Positions 18,283-27,007 of a DNA stretch of 64,000 nt are shown here, one piece after another; position 1 is the stretch's first letter, and each line of letters starts with the position of its first letter. The notes beneath the pieces were generated by a model. The model searched no databases, was not told where the DNA came from, and was given only the letters and a program-made list of their open reading frames with translations. The DNA is taken from NCBI RefSeq assembly GCF_016801025.1, contig NZ_CP068983.1:1-64000 (forward strand), read 5' to 3'. The position numbers were made by a program, and so were the translations under genes. Source of the stretch: Paradevosia shaoguanensis (lineage in GTDB: Bacteria > Pseudomonadota > Alphaproteobacteria > Rhizobiales > Devosiaceae).

Positions 18283-18999
18283 CTATTCTTCCTGCCTGCC
18301 CTTGAAGCCCTTGGCCACAAGGTAGGCCTCGGCCGAATTCGAGCGGCTCGATGGCGGCTTGGCGTGGAAGGTCGAATTGAAGTTGCGCTTGAGGTCGTGC
18401 AGCAACTGATGCTCGGTCCCGCCCTGGAAAACCTTGGCGATGAAGGCCCCGCCCGGATTGAGCACCTGGATCGCGAAGTCCGCCGCGATCTCGACCAGAT
18501 GCATAATGCGCAGGTGATCCGTCGCCCGGTGCCCCGTTGTGGGCGAAGCCATGTCGGACATCACGAGGTCAGGCCGATGCCCGCCCAGCGCGTCGATCAG
18601 CATCTGCGGCGCGTCGTCCTCGGTAAAATCCTTCTGCAGCAGGATCACGCCCGGAATCGGGTCCATCTCCAGATAGTCGATGCCCACGATCAGCGGATGC
18701 TCGTCGGTCGAGCCGGTCACGCCCGCCGCAACCTGCGACCAGCCGCCCGGCGCCGCGCCCAGGTCGACAACCCGCATGCCCTTGCGCAGGAGCTTATACT
18801 TCTCGTTGAGCTCGATGAGCTTGAACGCCGCGCGCGACTTGTAGCCCTCGGCCCGCGCCCGCGCGACATAGGGGTCGTTAAGCTGCCGTTCGAGCCACAG
18901 CGTCGAGGAAAGCTTGCGCTTGCGGGCGGTCTTGACGCGAACCTTGAGATCGCGGTCCGTTCGGCGTCCGGCACCTTTCCCGGTTGGAATTTCAGGCAT
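18283..18999 (-). CDS. rlmE: 23S rRNA (uridine-2'-O) methyltransferase
   Basis: FtsJ/RrmJ enzyme that methylates U2552 in the A loop of 23S rRNA during 50S maturation. The 238-aa protein has the SAM motif [13 protein letters not shown] and the catalytic K-D-K-E tetrad: K in [11 protein letters not shown] in [12 protein letters not shown] in FIAKVFQGG and E in [14 protein letters not shown]. The N-terminal basic extension ([23 protein letters not shown]) is common in alphaproteobacteria. It overlaps the preceding ppx gene by eight bases, so the two are coupled. Confidence 0.96.
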   Translation of the reverse strand: MPEIPTGKGAGRRTDRDLKVRVKTARKRKLSSTLWLERQLNDPYVARARAEGYKSRAAFKLIELNEKYKLLRKGMRVVDLGAAPGGWSQVAAGVTGSTDEHPLIVGIDYLEMDPIPGVILLQKDFTEDDAPQMLIDALGGHRPDLVMSDMASPTTGHRATDHLRIMHLVEIAADFAIQVLNPGGAFIAKVFQGGTEHQLLHDLKRNFNSTFHAKPPSSRSNSAEAYLVAKGFKGRQEE

Positions 19000-20236
19000 G
19001 GCGACGGCTCCTTGGGGCCGGGCGCTGCGGGCGCCGGAAAGTACGGTCGGCGTCCATGAGCGAAATCAGAATACCTTCGCGCAGGCCCCTGTCGGCCACG
19101 CGCACGCGCTCGGTCTGCCATTCGCGGCGGATGGCTTCGAAGATCGCGCATCCCGGCAATACCAGATCGGCGCGGTCCCGGCCAATACAGGGATGGTTCA
19201 CCCGCCGGTCATAGGGCATGCCAAGCAGCACCTTCATGGTCTCGGAAACCTGGCCGTTGGTCATCCAGAGCCCATCGACCTTCTGCCGCTCGTAGCGCTC
19301 AAGCCCCAGATGCAACCCCGCCAGCGTCGTCACCGTGCCCGACGTGCCGATGAGATGCATCGGATGCTCGGCAATCATCTGCCGCAGCTTTTCGCGCCCG
19401 CGGAACTGGCGCAGGTGTCCGGCCACATAGGCCACCATCGCCTCGAAGGTCTCGGGCGTAACATCGACCCCGCCGAACTTCTCGGCAATCGACACCACGC
19501 CCACCGGCAACGACTGCCAGGAGCGAATCGAAGCCGCCATCCGGCCCTGGCTCTTCGGTCGACCGCCGCGGAAATCGAGCCAGGCGAGCTCCGAGGAGCC
19601 ACCGCCGATATCGAACATCAGCGCGCCCTGCGCTTCCTTCTCGATGAGATCGGCGCAACCCGTCACAGCCAGCTCGGCCTCTGTGCGCCGGTCGACGATC
19701 TCGAGCACCAGCCCGACCTCTTCTTCCACGCGCTTGAGGAATTCCGGCCCGTTTTCCGCCGCGCGGCAAGCCTCGGTCGCAACCAGGCGCATCCGCGCCG
19801 GCTCATGATCCTTCAGCTTGTTGCGACAAAGCTTGAGCGCCTCGATGGTCCGCTCCATCGCCGCATCGCCGAGTCGACCCGTTGAGGATACCCCTTCCCC
19901 CAGCCGAACGATGCGCGTAAAGCCATCAAGCACCCGGAACCCGTGTTCATTGGGCCGCGCGATCAGCAATCTGCAATTATTGGTACCCAGGTCCAGCGCC
20001 GCATAGACTGCGCCGCGCGGCTTGCGCGGGGGCGGATTCGGGGCATTGCCTGTCCGTCTCTCCGCATCGGCCCAGGGGGTGGCTTGTCCCTCCCCCTTGG
20101 CGACATGTCCCGGGCGGGAATTGCCCCGGCTGCGGCGCCGCGCCGCCCCATCGGGAACGGCTGCAGCTGCGGACCGATCGGAATCGGTCACTTGCTTCTC
20201 CGTCTGCGCGGTCGCCTTGTGGGTCTTGACCCGCAC
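18992..20236 (-). CDS. Exopolyphosphatase / pppGpp phosphohydrolase family protein
   Basis: Ppx/GppA-type ASKHA phosphatase of 414 aa. After a disordered basic, proline-rich extension (residues 1-75) comes the phosphate-1 motif [14 protein letters not shown], then [14 protein letters not shown], the phosphate-2 motif [14 protein letters not shown] and [13 protein letters not shown]. Members degrade polyphosphate or pppGpp; alphaproteobacterial copies beside rlmE are single-domain forms, so the choice between the two activities is open. Translationally coupled to rlmE. Confidence 0.93.
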   Translation of the reverse strand: MRVKTHKATAQTEKQVTDSDRSAAAAVPDGAARRRSRGNSRPGHVAKGEGQATPWADAERRTGNAPNPPPRKPRGAVYAALDLGTNNCRLLIARPNEHGFRVLDGFTRIVRLGEGVSSTGRLGDAAMERTIEALKLCRNKLKDHEPARMRLVATEACRAAENGPEFLKRVEEEVGLVLEIVDRRTEAELAVTGCADLIEKEAQGALMFDIGGGSSELAWLDFRGGRPKSQGRMAASIRSWQSLPVGVVSIAEKFGGVDVTPETFEAMVAYVAGHLRQFRGREKLRQMIAEHPMHLIGTSGTVTTLAGLHLGLERYERQKVDGLWMTNGQVSETMKVLLGMPYDRRVNHPCIGRDRADLVLPGCAIFEAIRREWQTERVRVADRGLREGILISLMDADRTFRRPQRPAPRSRRHA

Positions 20237-20464
20237 GCGCCCAGGCGCAGTTCAATCACTGTCGAAACGAACGTAGAGCATGGAATAGCTTAGCGCAATG
20301 CCGCGAGCGGCTCCCGCCACCGCACGAGCCTGTGAGTTTTTCAAAATGCCTCTTGTTGCGACTTGCAATCGCAAATTCGTGTCGCTATGTAGAGCCCGCG
20401 TTGCCCAAGGGCGACCCCGCCGAGCACCCCTCGGCCCCCGGCCAAGGCCCCGCGCCTGCCCCGG

Positions 20465-20535
20465 TGGGGAATAGTTCAATGGTAGAACAGCGGACTCTGA
20501 CTCCGTTAATCTTGGTTCGAATCCAGGTTCCCCAG
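20465..20535 (+). tRNA. tRNA-Gln (anticodon CTG)
   Basis: Cloverleaf readable by eye: acceptor TGGGGAA pairs with TTCCCCA (20528-20534), discriminator G at 20535 followed by genomic CCA (20536-20538). The anticodon stem GCGGA/TCCGT (with one G-U pair) encloses the loop CTCTGAC, giving anticodon CTG. The T arm contains GGTTCGAATCC. The 3' 14 bases are part of the attachment site of the downstream element, which restores the tRNA end. Confidence 0.96.
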
Positions 20536-20540
20536 CCAAC
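20522..20540 (+). repeat. attL of the tRNA-Gln element
   Basis: TCCAGGTTCCCCAGCCAAC covers the T-arm 3' side, acceptor, CCA and two further bases. The same 19 bases recur at 36409-36427, with unlike sequence on both outer sides, as expected for integrase-made direct repeats. Confidence 0.93.
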
Positions 20541-20564
20541 CCTTCCTAAGTCGTTGATTTAGCT

Positions 20565-20592
20565 GCAAGTTCCTGCTTTTGCAGGGCTTTTT
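20565..20592 (+). terminator. Hairpin terminator after tRNA-Gln
   Basis: CCTGC (20571-20575), loop TTTT, GCAGG (20580-20584), then GCTTTTT. It lies about 35 bases beyond the tRNA, inside the element, and so appears to supply the terminator of the tRNA transcript after integration. Confidence 0.65.
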
Positions 20593-20602
20593 CGGCTCTG
20601 AC

Positions 20603-20627
20603 TGGCCCACTTTTATGGCCCACTTCG
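20603..20627. promoter_or_regulatory. Left arm-type integrase boxes (TGGCCCACTT)
   Basis: TGGCCCACTTTT (20603-20614) and TGGCCCACTTCG (20616-20627) are direct repeats 13 bases apart, just inside attL. The same box occurs near attR (36315-36349). Boxes shared by both ends and absent in between fit arm-type integrase binding sites. Confidence 0.75.
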
Positions 20628-20696
20628 GTGCGTTTCGTCGCACTCGAAGCATCGCCTGGTTGGGCTCGCTATAGGCTTGGGGAAGGAGAAAAAAGA

Positions 20697-22328
20697 ATGG
20701 CTTCCGGCTCCAACCTTAAAACACGTGGCTCCATCTACTACGCTCGTCTGAAAGTTCCTGTAGAGCTTCAGCACCTCATGGGCACCAAAGAGCTTTTCCG
20801 CTCGCTCAACACCAAGGATCGCCGCACCGCGAATGTGCGTAAACTGGCAGTGCTTTCTGAATGGCATGAGCGCTTCGATGAGCTTCGCCGCCGTCGCGAG
20901 ATCACAGAAACCGACTTTGCGAATGCGACTTGGAATCACTACACCACGGAACTACGTCAAGATGAGCTAGAGCGCTTCATTGTGCCCGCTTCCAGCGACC
21001 ATGTGCGCAAACATCATTTGCGGGCACTGCGCGAGCACTTGGGCCAGGGCGAGACGGTTCTAGTGCATTGGGCTGCTGACAGCTTCATCGAGCGCCAGCG
21101 GCTTACTGTGGTGAAGCACAGTGCACAGTATCGGGAACTTTGCTTCCGGCTGATGCGCGCACAGATTGAAGTGCTTATGCGTGCCGGTGAGCGCGATGTC
21201 GGCAACTATGCTGGTGTGCCTGCCGATCCTATCGTCATCCGCCCTGCGGCCACCGCTGAGGTCGCTAAGCCGGGCGAAAGGCTGATGGAACTGTTTGAGC
21301 GCTACGCCAAGGAAAACCCAAAGCGGATCAAGGAGGCTGCGCTAATGCAGGCGCGGCGCGACATCGGCACCTTCATTGAGCTGGTCGGTGAGGATTTCCC
21401 GGTTACGCGGCTCGACAAGAAAGCGGCGCGGGAGTGGAAGGCGCTGCTCATGGAATACCCGGTCAAGGCGGCTGAAACGGCAATCTTCAAGGGTATGGGT
21501 ATCAAGGAAATCGTCGCGGCCAATGGTGTGGCGAAGAACCCCAAGCCGGTAATTTCACCCAAGACCGTCAACCGCTACATCGCCGCGTTTAGCGCCTTCT
21601 GCAATTGGCTGGTAGCGCACGACTATCTCGCGTCCAATCCCTTCCTCAACATGTATCTGTCGGTGGACAAGACCAAGACGAACGTGCGGCCCTTCACCGA
21701 CGACGAGCGCAAGGTGCTGTTTGCGTCACCGCTCTTCACGGGCTGCAAGAATGACGCGAAGTGGCATGAGGTCGGCGCTCACAAGATCAGGGACCACCGC
21801 TATTGGCTTCCGCATGTCATGATGTATTCCGGCGCACGGCCCGGTGAGATTGCCCAGCTCTTAGTAGATGACGTGCGCCAGATGCACGGCGTTTGGGTGA
21901 TGCACTTCACCGACGAAGGCGATGAGGAAAAGAGCCTCAAGACCAAGGGGTCATTCCGGGTTGTGCCGGTGCATTCCGAGCTGGTGGAAATGGGCTTTAT
22001 TGAGCACGTGGAGCGCCAACGCTCCGCTGGTGAGCGCCGAGTGTTCCCGGAAGCTGAGCGTAACTCGCGCGGCCATATCGCCAACAAGTTCGAAAAGAAG
22101 TTCGGCACGTATCTGGTGAAGCTGGGCTTGAAGGAAGGGCGCGGCTTGACGCTCTACAGCTTCCGGCATGGCTTCTCAGACGCCATGCGCGCTGCTGGCT
22201 TCATGGATGAAGAGTTCGGCTTCCTGATGGGCCATAGCAAGTTCAGCATGACCGCTCGGTATGGGCAGATGCCTCAGGGCACGTTGCAAAAGCGCGTCGA
22301 ACTGATTGAGGCGGTGAGCTACAAATAA
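20697..22328 (+). CDS. Tyrosine integrase with DUF6538-like N-terminus
   Basis: 543-aa site-specific recombinase for the tRNA-Gln element. The N-terminus (residues 1-55; TRGSIYYARLKVPVELQHLM, RSLNTKDRRTANVR) matches the DUF6538-type arm domain, followed by a helical core-binding region and the catalytic domain with R381 (SGARPGE), R490 (SFRHGF), H513 (MGHS) and nucleophile Y522. The histidine normally opening the HxxR box is a tyrosine (Y487); H491 directly after R490 is the usual RH. The ATG at 20697 follows GGAAGGAG. Open frame upstream of it overlaps the arm sites and is not coding. Confidence 0.94.
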   Translation: MASGSNLKTRGSIYYARLKVPVELQHLMGTKELFRSLNTKDRRTANVRKLAVLSEWHERFDELRRRREITETDFANATWNHYTTELRQDELERFIVPASSDHVRKHHLRALREHLGQGETVLVHWAADSFIERQRLTVVKHSAQYRELCFRLMRAQIEVLMRAGERDVGNYAGVPADPIVIRPAATAEVAKPGERLMELFERYAKENPKRIKEAALMQARRDIGTFIELVGEDFPVTRLDKKAAREWKALLMEYPVKAAETAIFKGMGIKEIVAANGVAKNPKPVISPKTVNRYIAAFSAFCNWLVAHDYLASNPFLNMYLSVDKTKTNVRPFTDDERKVLFASPLFTGCKNDAKWHEVGAHKIRDHRYWLPHVMMYSGARPGEIAQLLVDDVRQMHGVWVMHFTDEGDEEKSLKTKGSFRVVPVHSELVEMGFIEHVERQRSAGERRVFPEAERNSRGHIANKFEKKFGTYLVKLGLKEGRGLTLYSFRHGFSDAMRAAGFMDEEFGFLMGHSKFSMTARYGQMPQGTLQKRVELIEAVSYK

Positions 22329-22360
22329 GGCCTGCTTCCTCCGACGCGTATCGAACATAA

Positions 22361-22384
22361 AAAGGCCCCGATAATTCGGGGCCT
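22361..22384 (-). terminator. Intrinsic terminator between convergent genes
   Basis: AGGCCCCGA (22363-22371) pairs with TCGGGGCCT (22376-22384) around a four-base loop. Read on the minus strand it is followed by a run of five T, so it terminates the gene at 22411-22737; the stem could also help stop integrase transcription. Confidence 0.85.
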
Positions 22385-22410
22385 AGCTCTGCGGTTATGG
22401 CCGCGCGCTG

Positions 22411-22737
22411 TTATCGGCGTAAGCAAGCAAGTGTCCATCGGTTCCCAAATTCAACAACCGCCTCATCTTGTCGCTTTTGCGTGGACCACCTTGGTTCCTC
22501 ATATGCCTCCAGCACCATTTCTCGATTCGCCCCAGGAGCGCTTGCGGTCAGTTTTAAGTTTTCTGAGAGTGGAAAGCCTAATTGCCGACTACGCATAATT
22601 ACCGACGCGATACTCCCCTCCACTGCGCACAATTCATCCTTGGTAGGATTCTTGGCAAATATCTCAGTGGGTAAAGCAACGCCAACCATAGTTGCTAAGA
22701 CGCTGCCGAGCACTGTTCTTAGAATAGATTTCTGCAA
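22411..22737 (-). CDS. Small secreted protein, unknown
   Basis: 108-aa protein with a plausible signal peptide (KSILRTVLGSVLATMVGVALPTE, cleavage around residue 29), then a short polar domain with two cysteines (ELCAVEGS and TLACLRR) that might form a disulphide. No family recognised. It is the last minus-strand gene before the convergent integrase and has its own terminator, so it may be a lysogeny-expressed gene affecting the host surface; that is a guess from position and export signal. Confidence 0.6.
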   Translation of the reverse strand: MQKSILRTVLGSVLATMVGVALPTEIFAKNPTKDELCAVEGSIASVIMRSRQLGFPLSENLKLTASAPGANREMVLEAYEEPRWSTQKRQDEAVVEFGNRWTLACLRR

Positions 22738-22839
22738 TTTCGATACCTATCGAACCCCCAAATAACACTTATAACACTGAGCATTTCTCAGCAGTTTCTT
22801 CAAGCACCGACTGTCTTCGGGTCGTTAAGGCTGAGATAT

Positions 22840-23103
22840 TTAGAAGTCGTCCAGCAGCGCTTCCACGGCATCCACTGTGCGATCCTCACTTGTGGCACGG
22901 GTGGCGTGGTTAGCGCGATGCAGTTGATAGCCGCGCGCCTGGTCCTCAAGGACGCTGGCGGGCCAGATGCCCCCTACTTCGCCAAGCACAGTTGTTATGT
23001 CACTTTCCTCAATACGGCCAGTGAACGGGTTAGCCGGTCGGATGTCCAATAGGGCAGCGACAAGAGCGTCCCAACGTTCTTCCGTGATGTAGATATCCTG
23101 CAT
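22840..23103 (-). CDS. Small acidic protein, unknown
   Basis: 87-aa acidic protein (MQDIYITEERWDALVAALLD... ending VDAVEALLDDF). The start at 23103 follows GGAAAGG on the minus strand. No family is recognised. An inverted repeat TCCGGT/ACCGGA (23115-23134) and a TTATCG-type dyad (23152-23165) lie directly upstream, suggesting it is controlled together with the element's regulatory genes. Confidence 0.65.
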   Translation of the reverse strand: MQDIYITEERWDALVAALLDIRPANPFTGRIEESDITTVLGEVGGIWPASVLEDQARGYQLHRANHATRATSEDRTVDAVEALLDDF

Positions 23104-23151
23104 GTCAATTCCTTTCCGGTTAACGCTTACCGGACGAGGTTTGGCGCGAAA

Positions 23152-23165
23152 TTATCGAAAGATAA
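23152..23165. promoter_or_regulatory. TTATCG-AA-AGATAA dyad, secondary operator
   Basis: TTATCGAAAGATAA resembles the stronger TTATCGATAA pair at 24671-24706. It lies about 50 bases upstream of the 87-aa gene (starts 23103). The surrounding 120 bases (23104-23224) are AT-rich and otherwise empty. Control by the same repressor is inference. Confidence 0.45.
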
Positions 23166-23224
23166 AGTCTATATTTTTATCGCATCATTGAATATAATAT
23201 CATGAAACGAAAGTAAGTAATCAT

Positions 23225-24124
23225 TTATTTACTTGCAATCAACCTTCTATATGAAATCGATACATTGCAAGTGCGCGGCGCCACCACCCCGTACCTCAAG
23301 AATAACCTTTTCACCTTCAGTCTGCATTCGACGGTATACCTGTACCAACCGGCAGGGGTTGGGTCTGGCACGCGCCTAGGATCGCGCCCGAACTTAACCT
23401 GCCGCGATCCTGCTTTGCCCCGCACATAGCCACCCGTGTTCATCAAAGCTGTAAGTACAGCTTCCCGTATTTCTGGCTTTACCGGGATAACCCCGTGCAC
23501 GTGGAGCCGATTATCCTCGTTTACGTCAAAGGCATAGGCGAAGGGGTGACCAGCAAGTCCATGCTTTCGAAGGTACTTGTTCAGGCGCTTCTCAAAGAGA
23601 TTGGCCGGGTCGGTGGTTGAGAGAAGGCTTCCCTCTTGAGCCAAGGAAAGGTTCAGAGAAAACTCCATAGCGTCGGGAACATCATACATATGCTCTATGG
23701 CGCGCTTGTAGCGGTCTTCCTCGGGAGTGAGCTTTCCTAGTCCACGTGTGCGAGGCTTGCGTGCTACCACCCGTTCGTTTTCCGTACACTTATTAGTGTG
23801 GGGTATAGGGTGTGATGTGTGTTGTAGAGGTGGAGCAAAAACACCCCCTAGACAACTAGGCAATGCATCGCCATTAAGCATCTGAACTTTAATGAGGAAT
23901 TTCGATAGTTCCTCAGACTGCGGCGTTCCATTTTTGGAACCGCAAAGCGTTCCATTTTCACGACTGCCAAGCGCCTGCTCAAGCGCCAGCAAGTCTGGCT
24001 CGGACAACACAGAATAACTTGAATCCAGTTGATTTTTGTCAAGCAGCGACATATACAATAGCGGCGACCTTCCTAGAGGTTGCGGATGGAATGACCGTTC
24101 CAAGCCCCTGCTTTGAGTGGACAC
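23225..24124 (-). CDS. HUH-type replication initiator (Rep-like)
   Basis: 299-aa protein whose central part contains the metal-binding HUH motif in NRLHVHGVIPV (about residues 205-215), preceded by EKRLNKYLRKHG and FAYAFDVNE, the arrangement seen in rolling-circle Rep proteins of phages and plasmids. A helix with tyrosine following HUH (TVECRLKVKRLFLRYG region) may hold the nucleophile, but I cannot assign it. The N-terminal 120 residues are low-complexity and linker-like. The listed start is a GTG at 24124; an ATG at 24052 is an alternative. It would nick and replicate the excised element. Confidence 0.65.
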   Translation of the reverse strand: MSTQSRGLERSFHPQPLGRSPLLYMSLLDKNQLDSSYSVLSEPDLLALEQALGSRENGTLCGSKNGTPQSEELSKFLIKVQMLNGDALPSCLGGVFAPPLQHTSHPIPHTNKCTENERVVARKPRTRGLGKLTPEEDRYKRAIEHMYDVPDAMEFSLNLSLAQEGSLLSTTDPANLFEKRLNKYLRKHGLAGHPFAYAFDVNEDNRLHVHGVIPVKPEIREAVLTALMNTGGYVRGKAGSRQVKFGRDPRRVPDPTPAGWYRYTVECRLKVKRLFLRYGVVAPRTCNVSISYRRLIASK

Positions 24125-24187
24125 TCGGCAGGGGTTTTCCTATGGCTGGGTGATATAGCGATCAGCGTCAGGCGATGACCCAAGAAG

Positions 24188-24628
24188 TCAGATTTTTTTC
24201 GCTGCGCTATCGATCATACGCGCCACATCGCCAGCGATGCTCTTTGAAAGCGTCTTTTGCTCACCGCTCGCGCGGTCCACGATCCTCACGCCTGCCCCAT
24301 GCGCTGAAACAATCGCATCGAGATCGACCGGCATGAACAGGTTATCTTTTGCTGGAGTAAGTGCGGCTCGGATTGATCGACGCAGTTCGCCTGCAAACGC
24401 GTCAGCGTCCACCAGAGATAGGGTCTTTTTCCAGTCACCCAGCTTGATGTTAATCACCTCACCGTCACGCATAACAATGATACCAGGTATTTCGTCTTCA
24501 ATCTTTCCTGCATCTATTGCCCACGAAATCAACAAACCAACTGCGTCTGAAACCTTTATCCCATGATCGTCGGCAATCTTTCTCAGTTGCGCGGCACGTT
24601 CGTCAGGAATCATTATTTGTGTAGCCAA
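24188..24628 (-). CDS. Small putative DNA-binding repressor
   Basis: 146-aa protein with an N-terminal ribbon-helix-helix-like segment (TQIMIPDERAAQLRKIADDHGIKVSDAVGLLISWAI) followed by a mixed domain with EVINIKLGDWKKTLSLVDADAF. No exact family recognised. A perfect 13-bp inverted repeat built from TTATCGATAA lies 43-78 bases upstream of its start, the normal place for autoregulation. It is placed between Rep and the late genes, so it may be the element's lysis-lysogeny or copy-number regulator; this is inference. Confidence 0.6.
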   Translation of the reverse strand: MATQIMIPDERAAQLRKIADDHGIKVSDAVGLLISWAIDAGKIEDEIPGIIVMRDGEVINIKLGDWKKTLSLVDADAFAGELRRSIRAALTPAKDNLFMPVDLDAIVSAHGAGVRIVDRASGEQKTLSKSIAGDVARMIDSAAKKI

Positions 24629-24670
24629 TTCTTTTTCCTACTCAAAAGGCACTGGCTATATTCTACATTC

Positions 24671-24706
24671 ATTTATCGATAATTTAAAGTCAAATTATCG
24701 ATAAAT
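24671..24706. promoter_or_regulatory. Paired TTATCGATAA operator
   Basis: ATTTATCGATAAT (24671-24683) and ATTATCGATAAAT (24694-24706) are exact inverted repeats spaced by 10 bases. Each half contains the palindrome TTATCGATAA, and the palindrome centres are 22 bases apart, two helical turns. It occupies the gap between the tape-measure stop and the putative repressor gene, suggesting cooperative binding of two dimers. Confidence 0.75.
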
Positions 24707-24716
24707 AAGAAATTCA

Positions 24717-26999
24717 TTAGCTTCTGCCTCGATTATTAGCGAAGTTGCCGGGACGCATTGCGGTCATCATCTCCTGCACGACCATGCCGCGAAGCTGACC
24801 TTCAAGGGTGCGCGCCACGGTTTTGGCGAGGTCCTGGTTCTGCTCTGGCGTGCCGCCGTTTGCGTTGACCGTCACAGGAGCATTGATCGTCACCACCGGA
24901 ACGGCGTTGTCATTCGCAGGGCGCGCGTTGTCGTTCGCCGGGCGGATCGTGGGACCATTACCAACAAGCCCACCAGTGGCAAACGCGGCAATCTTGCCCT
25001 CATTGATGGCGCGCAGCAGATCGAGGTTCCGGCGCGTAGCAGCGGCGTTCACGACGAACTCACCATCGCTCAGCCGCGCAGGGATGCTGTCGCTCGTGCC
25101 AGTGCCAGGACCACGGATAAGCCCACCCGTAGCAGCCTTTACTACCCCGCCGTCTTTGAAGCCCAGAAGCCCAAAAAGCCCACCGCCCAAACCACCCATC
25201 ATATTGCTGAAGAGCGAGTCAATGAGGCTATCCAGCGCCATATCAAGCAGGCGGTCGGCAAGTCGTCCGAAGGCATTGGCAAGCGCGGTAGCGGCGTCGG
25301 TGCCGCTGCGTAGGTCGCCGATCAGGCCACCCAGAAAATCTTTGGCGATACCCTTGGCCGCACCTTGTGCGTCCTCTAGGCGCCGCATAGCGGCGTTCTG
25401 GCTCTCAATCTCGGTGACCAACCCGCGAATAGATTCCTTCTGCGCATCTGTAGCGCTAGCGCCCGCACGTCGAAGCTCGGCATCAATGCGCCGCTCCACC
25501 TCAGATGCGCCGACGAGACGCAACTCATTCTCAAGCTCGGCAATCAGCTCTTTGGCTGCATCCCGCTCTTCACGCATAGCGCCGGAACGCCCACCGCCCG
25601 AACCTTTGCCGCTACCGGGCGTTACCGGGTAGTCGTCAAGCGAAACCGTCTTCACCGGAGCTTTCGGCGCAAAGGTCGCGGTTAGTTCCTGCCAGCTCGC
25701 ACCAGCACCAATTTCATCGGTTTGGCCCACGGCAGCTTGCGCGGCACGGGCAGCATCGCGCAGTGCGATGAAGTTGCCGATGACTTCGGCAATCTTGTCT
25801 TGCAGCTTGGCAAAACTCGGGTTCGCATCGCCAAGGGCCTCGATGGCGTCTGCCGCGCTTTCGGCGGTGCCGCGCCCCTCGATGAGTTGCCGCAACAAGT
25901 CCTGAAATGCGGCATCCACCTCACCAAAGTTGCCACGAGTGTTCTGGGCCAGGTTGCCCATGGACTGGTAGGCGGCATCAAGCGCAATGTCGGCATCGCT
26001 GACAGATGCGCCAAAGGTGTCGAATTTGGTCGCGATCCGGTCGATCAGGTCGCCAATGCGCTGAATGTCGCGCATGTCATTGGCGAAGGTCTGAGAAATC
26101 GCATCGCCAAGATCGTTCAACGCGCGGTCAAAACCATCGGAGTTGACCAGCTCGGTAATCTTGCCGCCCAACGTGTCGAGGAAGCTGGCGAACCGTTGTC
26201 CTGCGCTCGAGGTGTCGTTGAACCGCCCCGCAGCGTCGATAAGCACGTTTTGCAAGCGCACGAACGACGACGAAACCGTCATTTCAGCGCTTGCCACCTT
26301 GTCTTGCAAAGTGACCGAACCGGCCTGAAACGCATCAAAGAATGCTTGCGAGGAAACCTTGCCATCAACAACAAGGGCGCGGAGCTTGGCGACCGATCCG
26401 CCTGCCTGATCTAGGCCAGCGGCTGCCGCCTGGGCAATCGGCAACGCACCTTCCAGTATCGAATTGAACTCTTCAGCCCGGACAACGCCAGAGCCCATCG
26501 CCTGCGAGAGCTGAAGCAACGCACCCGATGCCGATTGAGCATCAGTGCCCGCGACACGTAGCGCCACCGCCACGTTATCGGTGAATTTCAGCATGTCCTC
26601 AGTGGACGCGCCTAGCTCACCCTGAACAAGCGAGACGCGGGAATAGAGCTGCGCCAGAGATTCCAACGGCGCGGCGTTACGCTGGGCCGATGCAAACAGG
26701 CTCTTGTATACCTTTTGCAAATCGTCACCGGCCAGCCCAGCCACCTTGAGCGAGTTGCCGATGCGGGTGCTCGTATCCAAGAGCTGCGTTGCGGCACGCA
26801 TTGAGACAGCACTGGCGATCCCGGCGGCGATACCACGGCCCACACCCACAAAGTGTCGCTCAATCGTGGATGCGGACTGCTTGGCGCGCTGATCGATCCG
26901 CCTAAAATTGCGGTCGGCAATCATGCCTGCCTGTTTCATCTGACGCTCAAAGGCCGCGTATCGGGCCTCTAGCAAAACAACTAGATCGGCATCAGCCAT
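24717..26999 (-). CDS. Phage tape-measure protein
   Basis: 760-aa tail-length determinant. Residues 60-260 match the conserved tape-measure domain (GNSLKVAGLAGDDLQKVYKS, QLSQAMGSGVVRAEEFNSIL, EGALPIAQAAAAGLDQAGGS); the middle is coiled-coil or helical, and the C-terminal third has the typical glycine-rich part with GPGTGTSDSIPARLSDGEFV. Two ANDN motifs occur near the C-terminus. In the usual tail cluster this gene is followed by distal-tail and baseplate genes; here it is the last late gene, followed by the operator and repressor gene. It starts eight bases after the terminase stop. Confidence 0.92.
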   Translation of the reverse strand: MADADLVVLLEARYAAFERQMKQAGMIADRNFRRIDQRAKQSASTIERHFVGVGRGIAAGIASAVSMRAATQLLDTSTRIGNSLKVAGLAGDDLQKVYKSLFASAQRNAAPLESLAQLYSRVSLVQGELGASTEDMLKFTDNVAVALRVAGTDAQSASGALLQLSQAMGSGVVRAEEFNSILEGALPIAQAAAAGLDQAGGSVAKLRALVVDGKVSSQAFFDAFQAGSVTLQDKVASAEMTVSSSFVRLQNVLIDAAGRFNDTSSAGQRFASFLDTLGGKITELVNSDGFDRALNDLGDAISQTFANDMRDIQRIGDLIDRIATKFDTFGASVSDADIALDAAYQSMGNLAQNTRGNFGEVDAAFQDLLRQLIEGRGTAESAADAIEALGDANPSFAKLQDKIAEVIGNFIALRDAARAAQAAVGQTDEIGAGASWQELTATFAPKAPVKTVSLDDYPVTPGSGKGSGGGRSGAMREERDAAKELIAELENELRLVGASEVERRIDAELRRAGASATDAQKESIRGLVTEIESQNAAMRRLEDAQGAAKGIAKDFLGGLIGDLRSGTDAATALANAFGRLADRLLDMALDSLIDSLFSNMMGGLGGGLFGLLGFKDGGVVKAATGGLIRGPGTGTSDSIPARLSDGEFVVNAAATRRNLDLLRAINEGKIAAFATGGLVGNGPTIRPANDNARPANDNAVPVVTINAPVTVNANGGTPEQNQDLAKTVARTLEGQLRGMVVQEMMTAMRPGNFANNRGRS

Positions 27000-27007
27000 G
27001 GGTGTTC

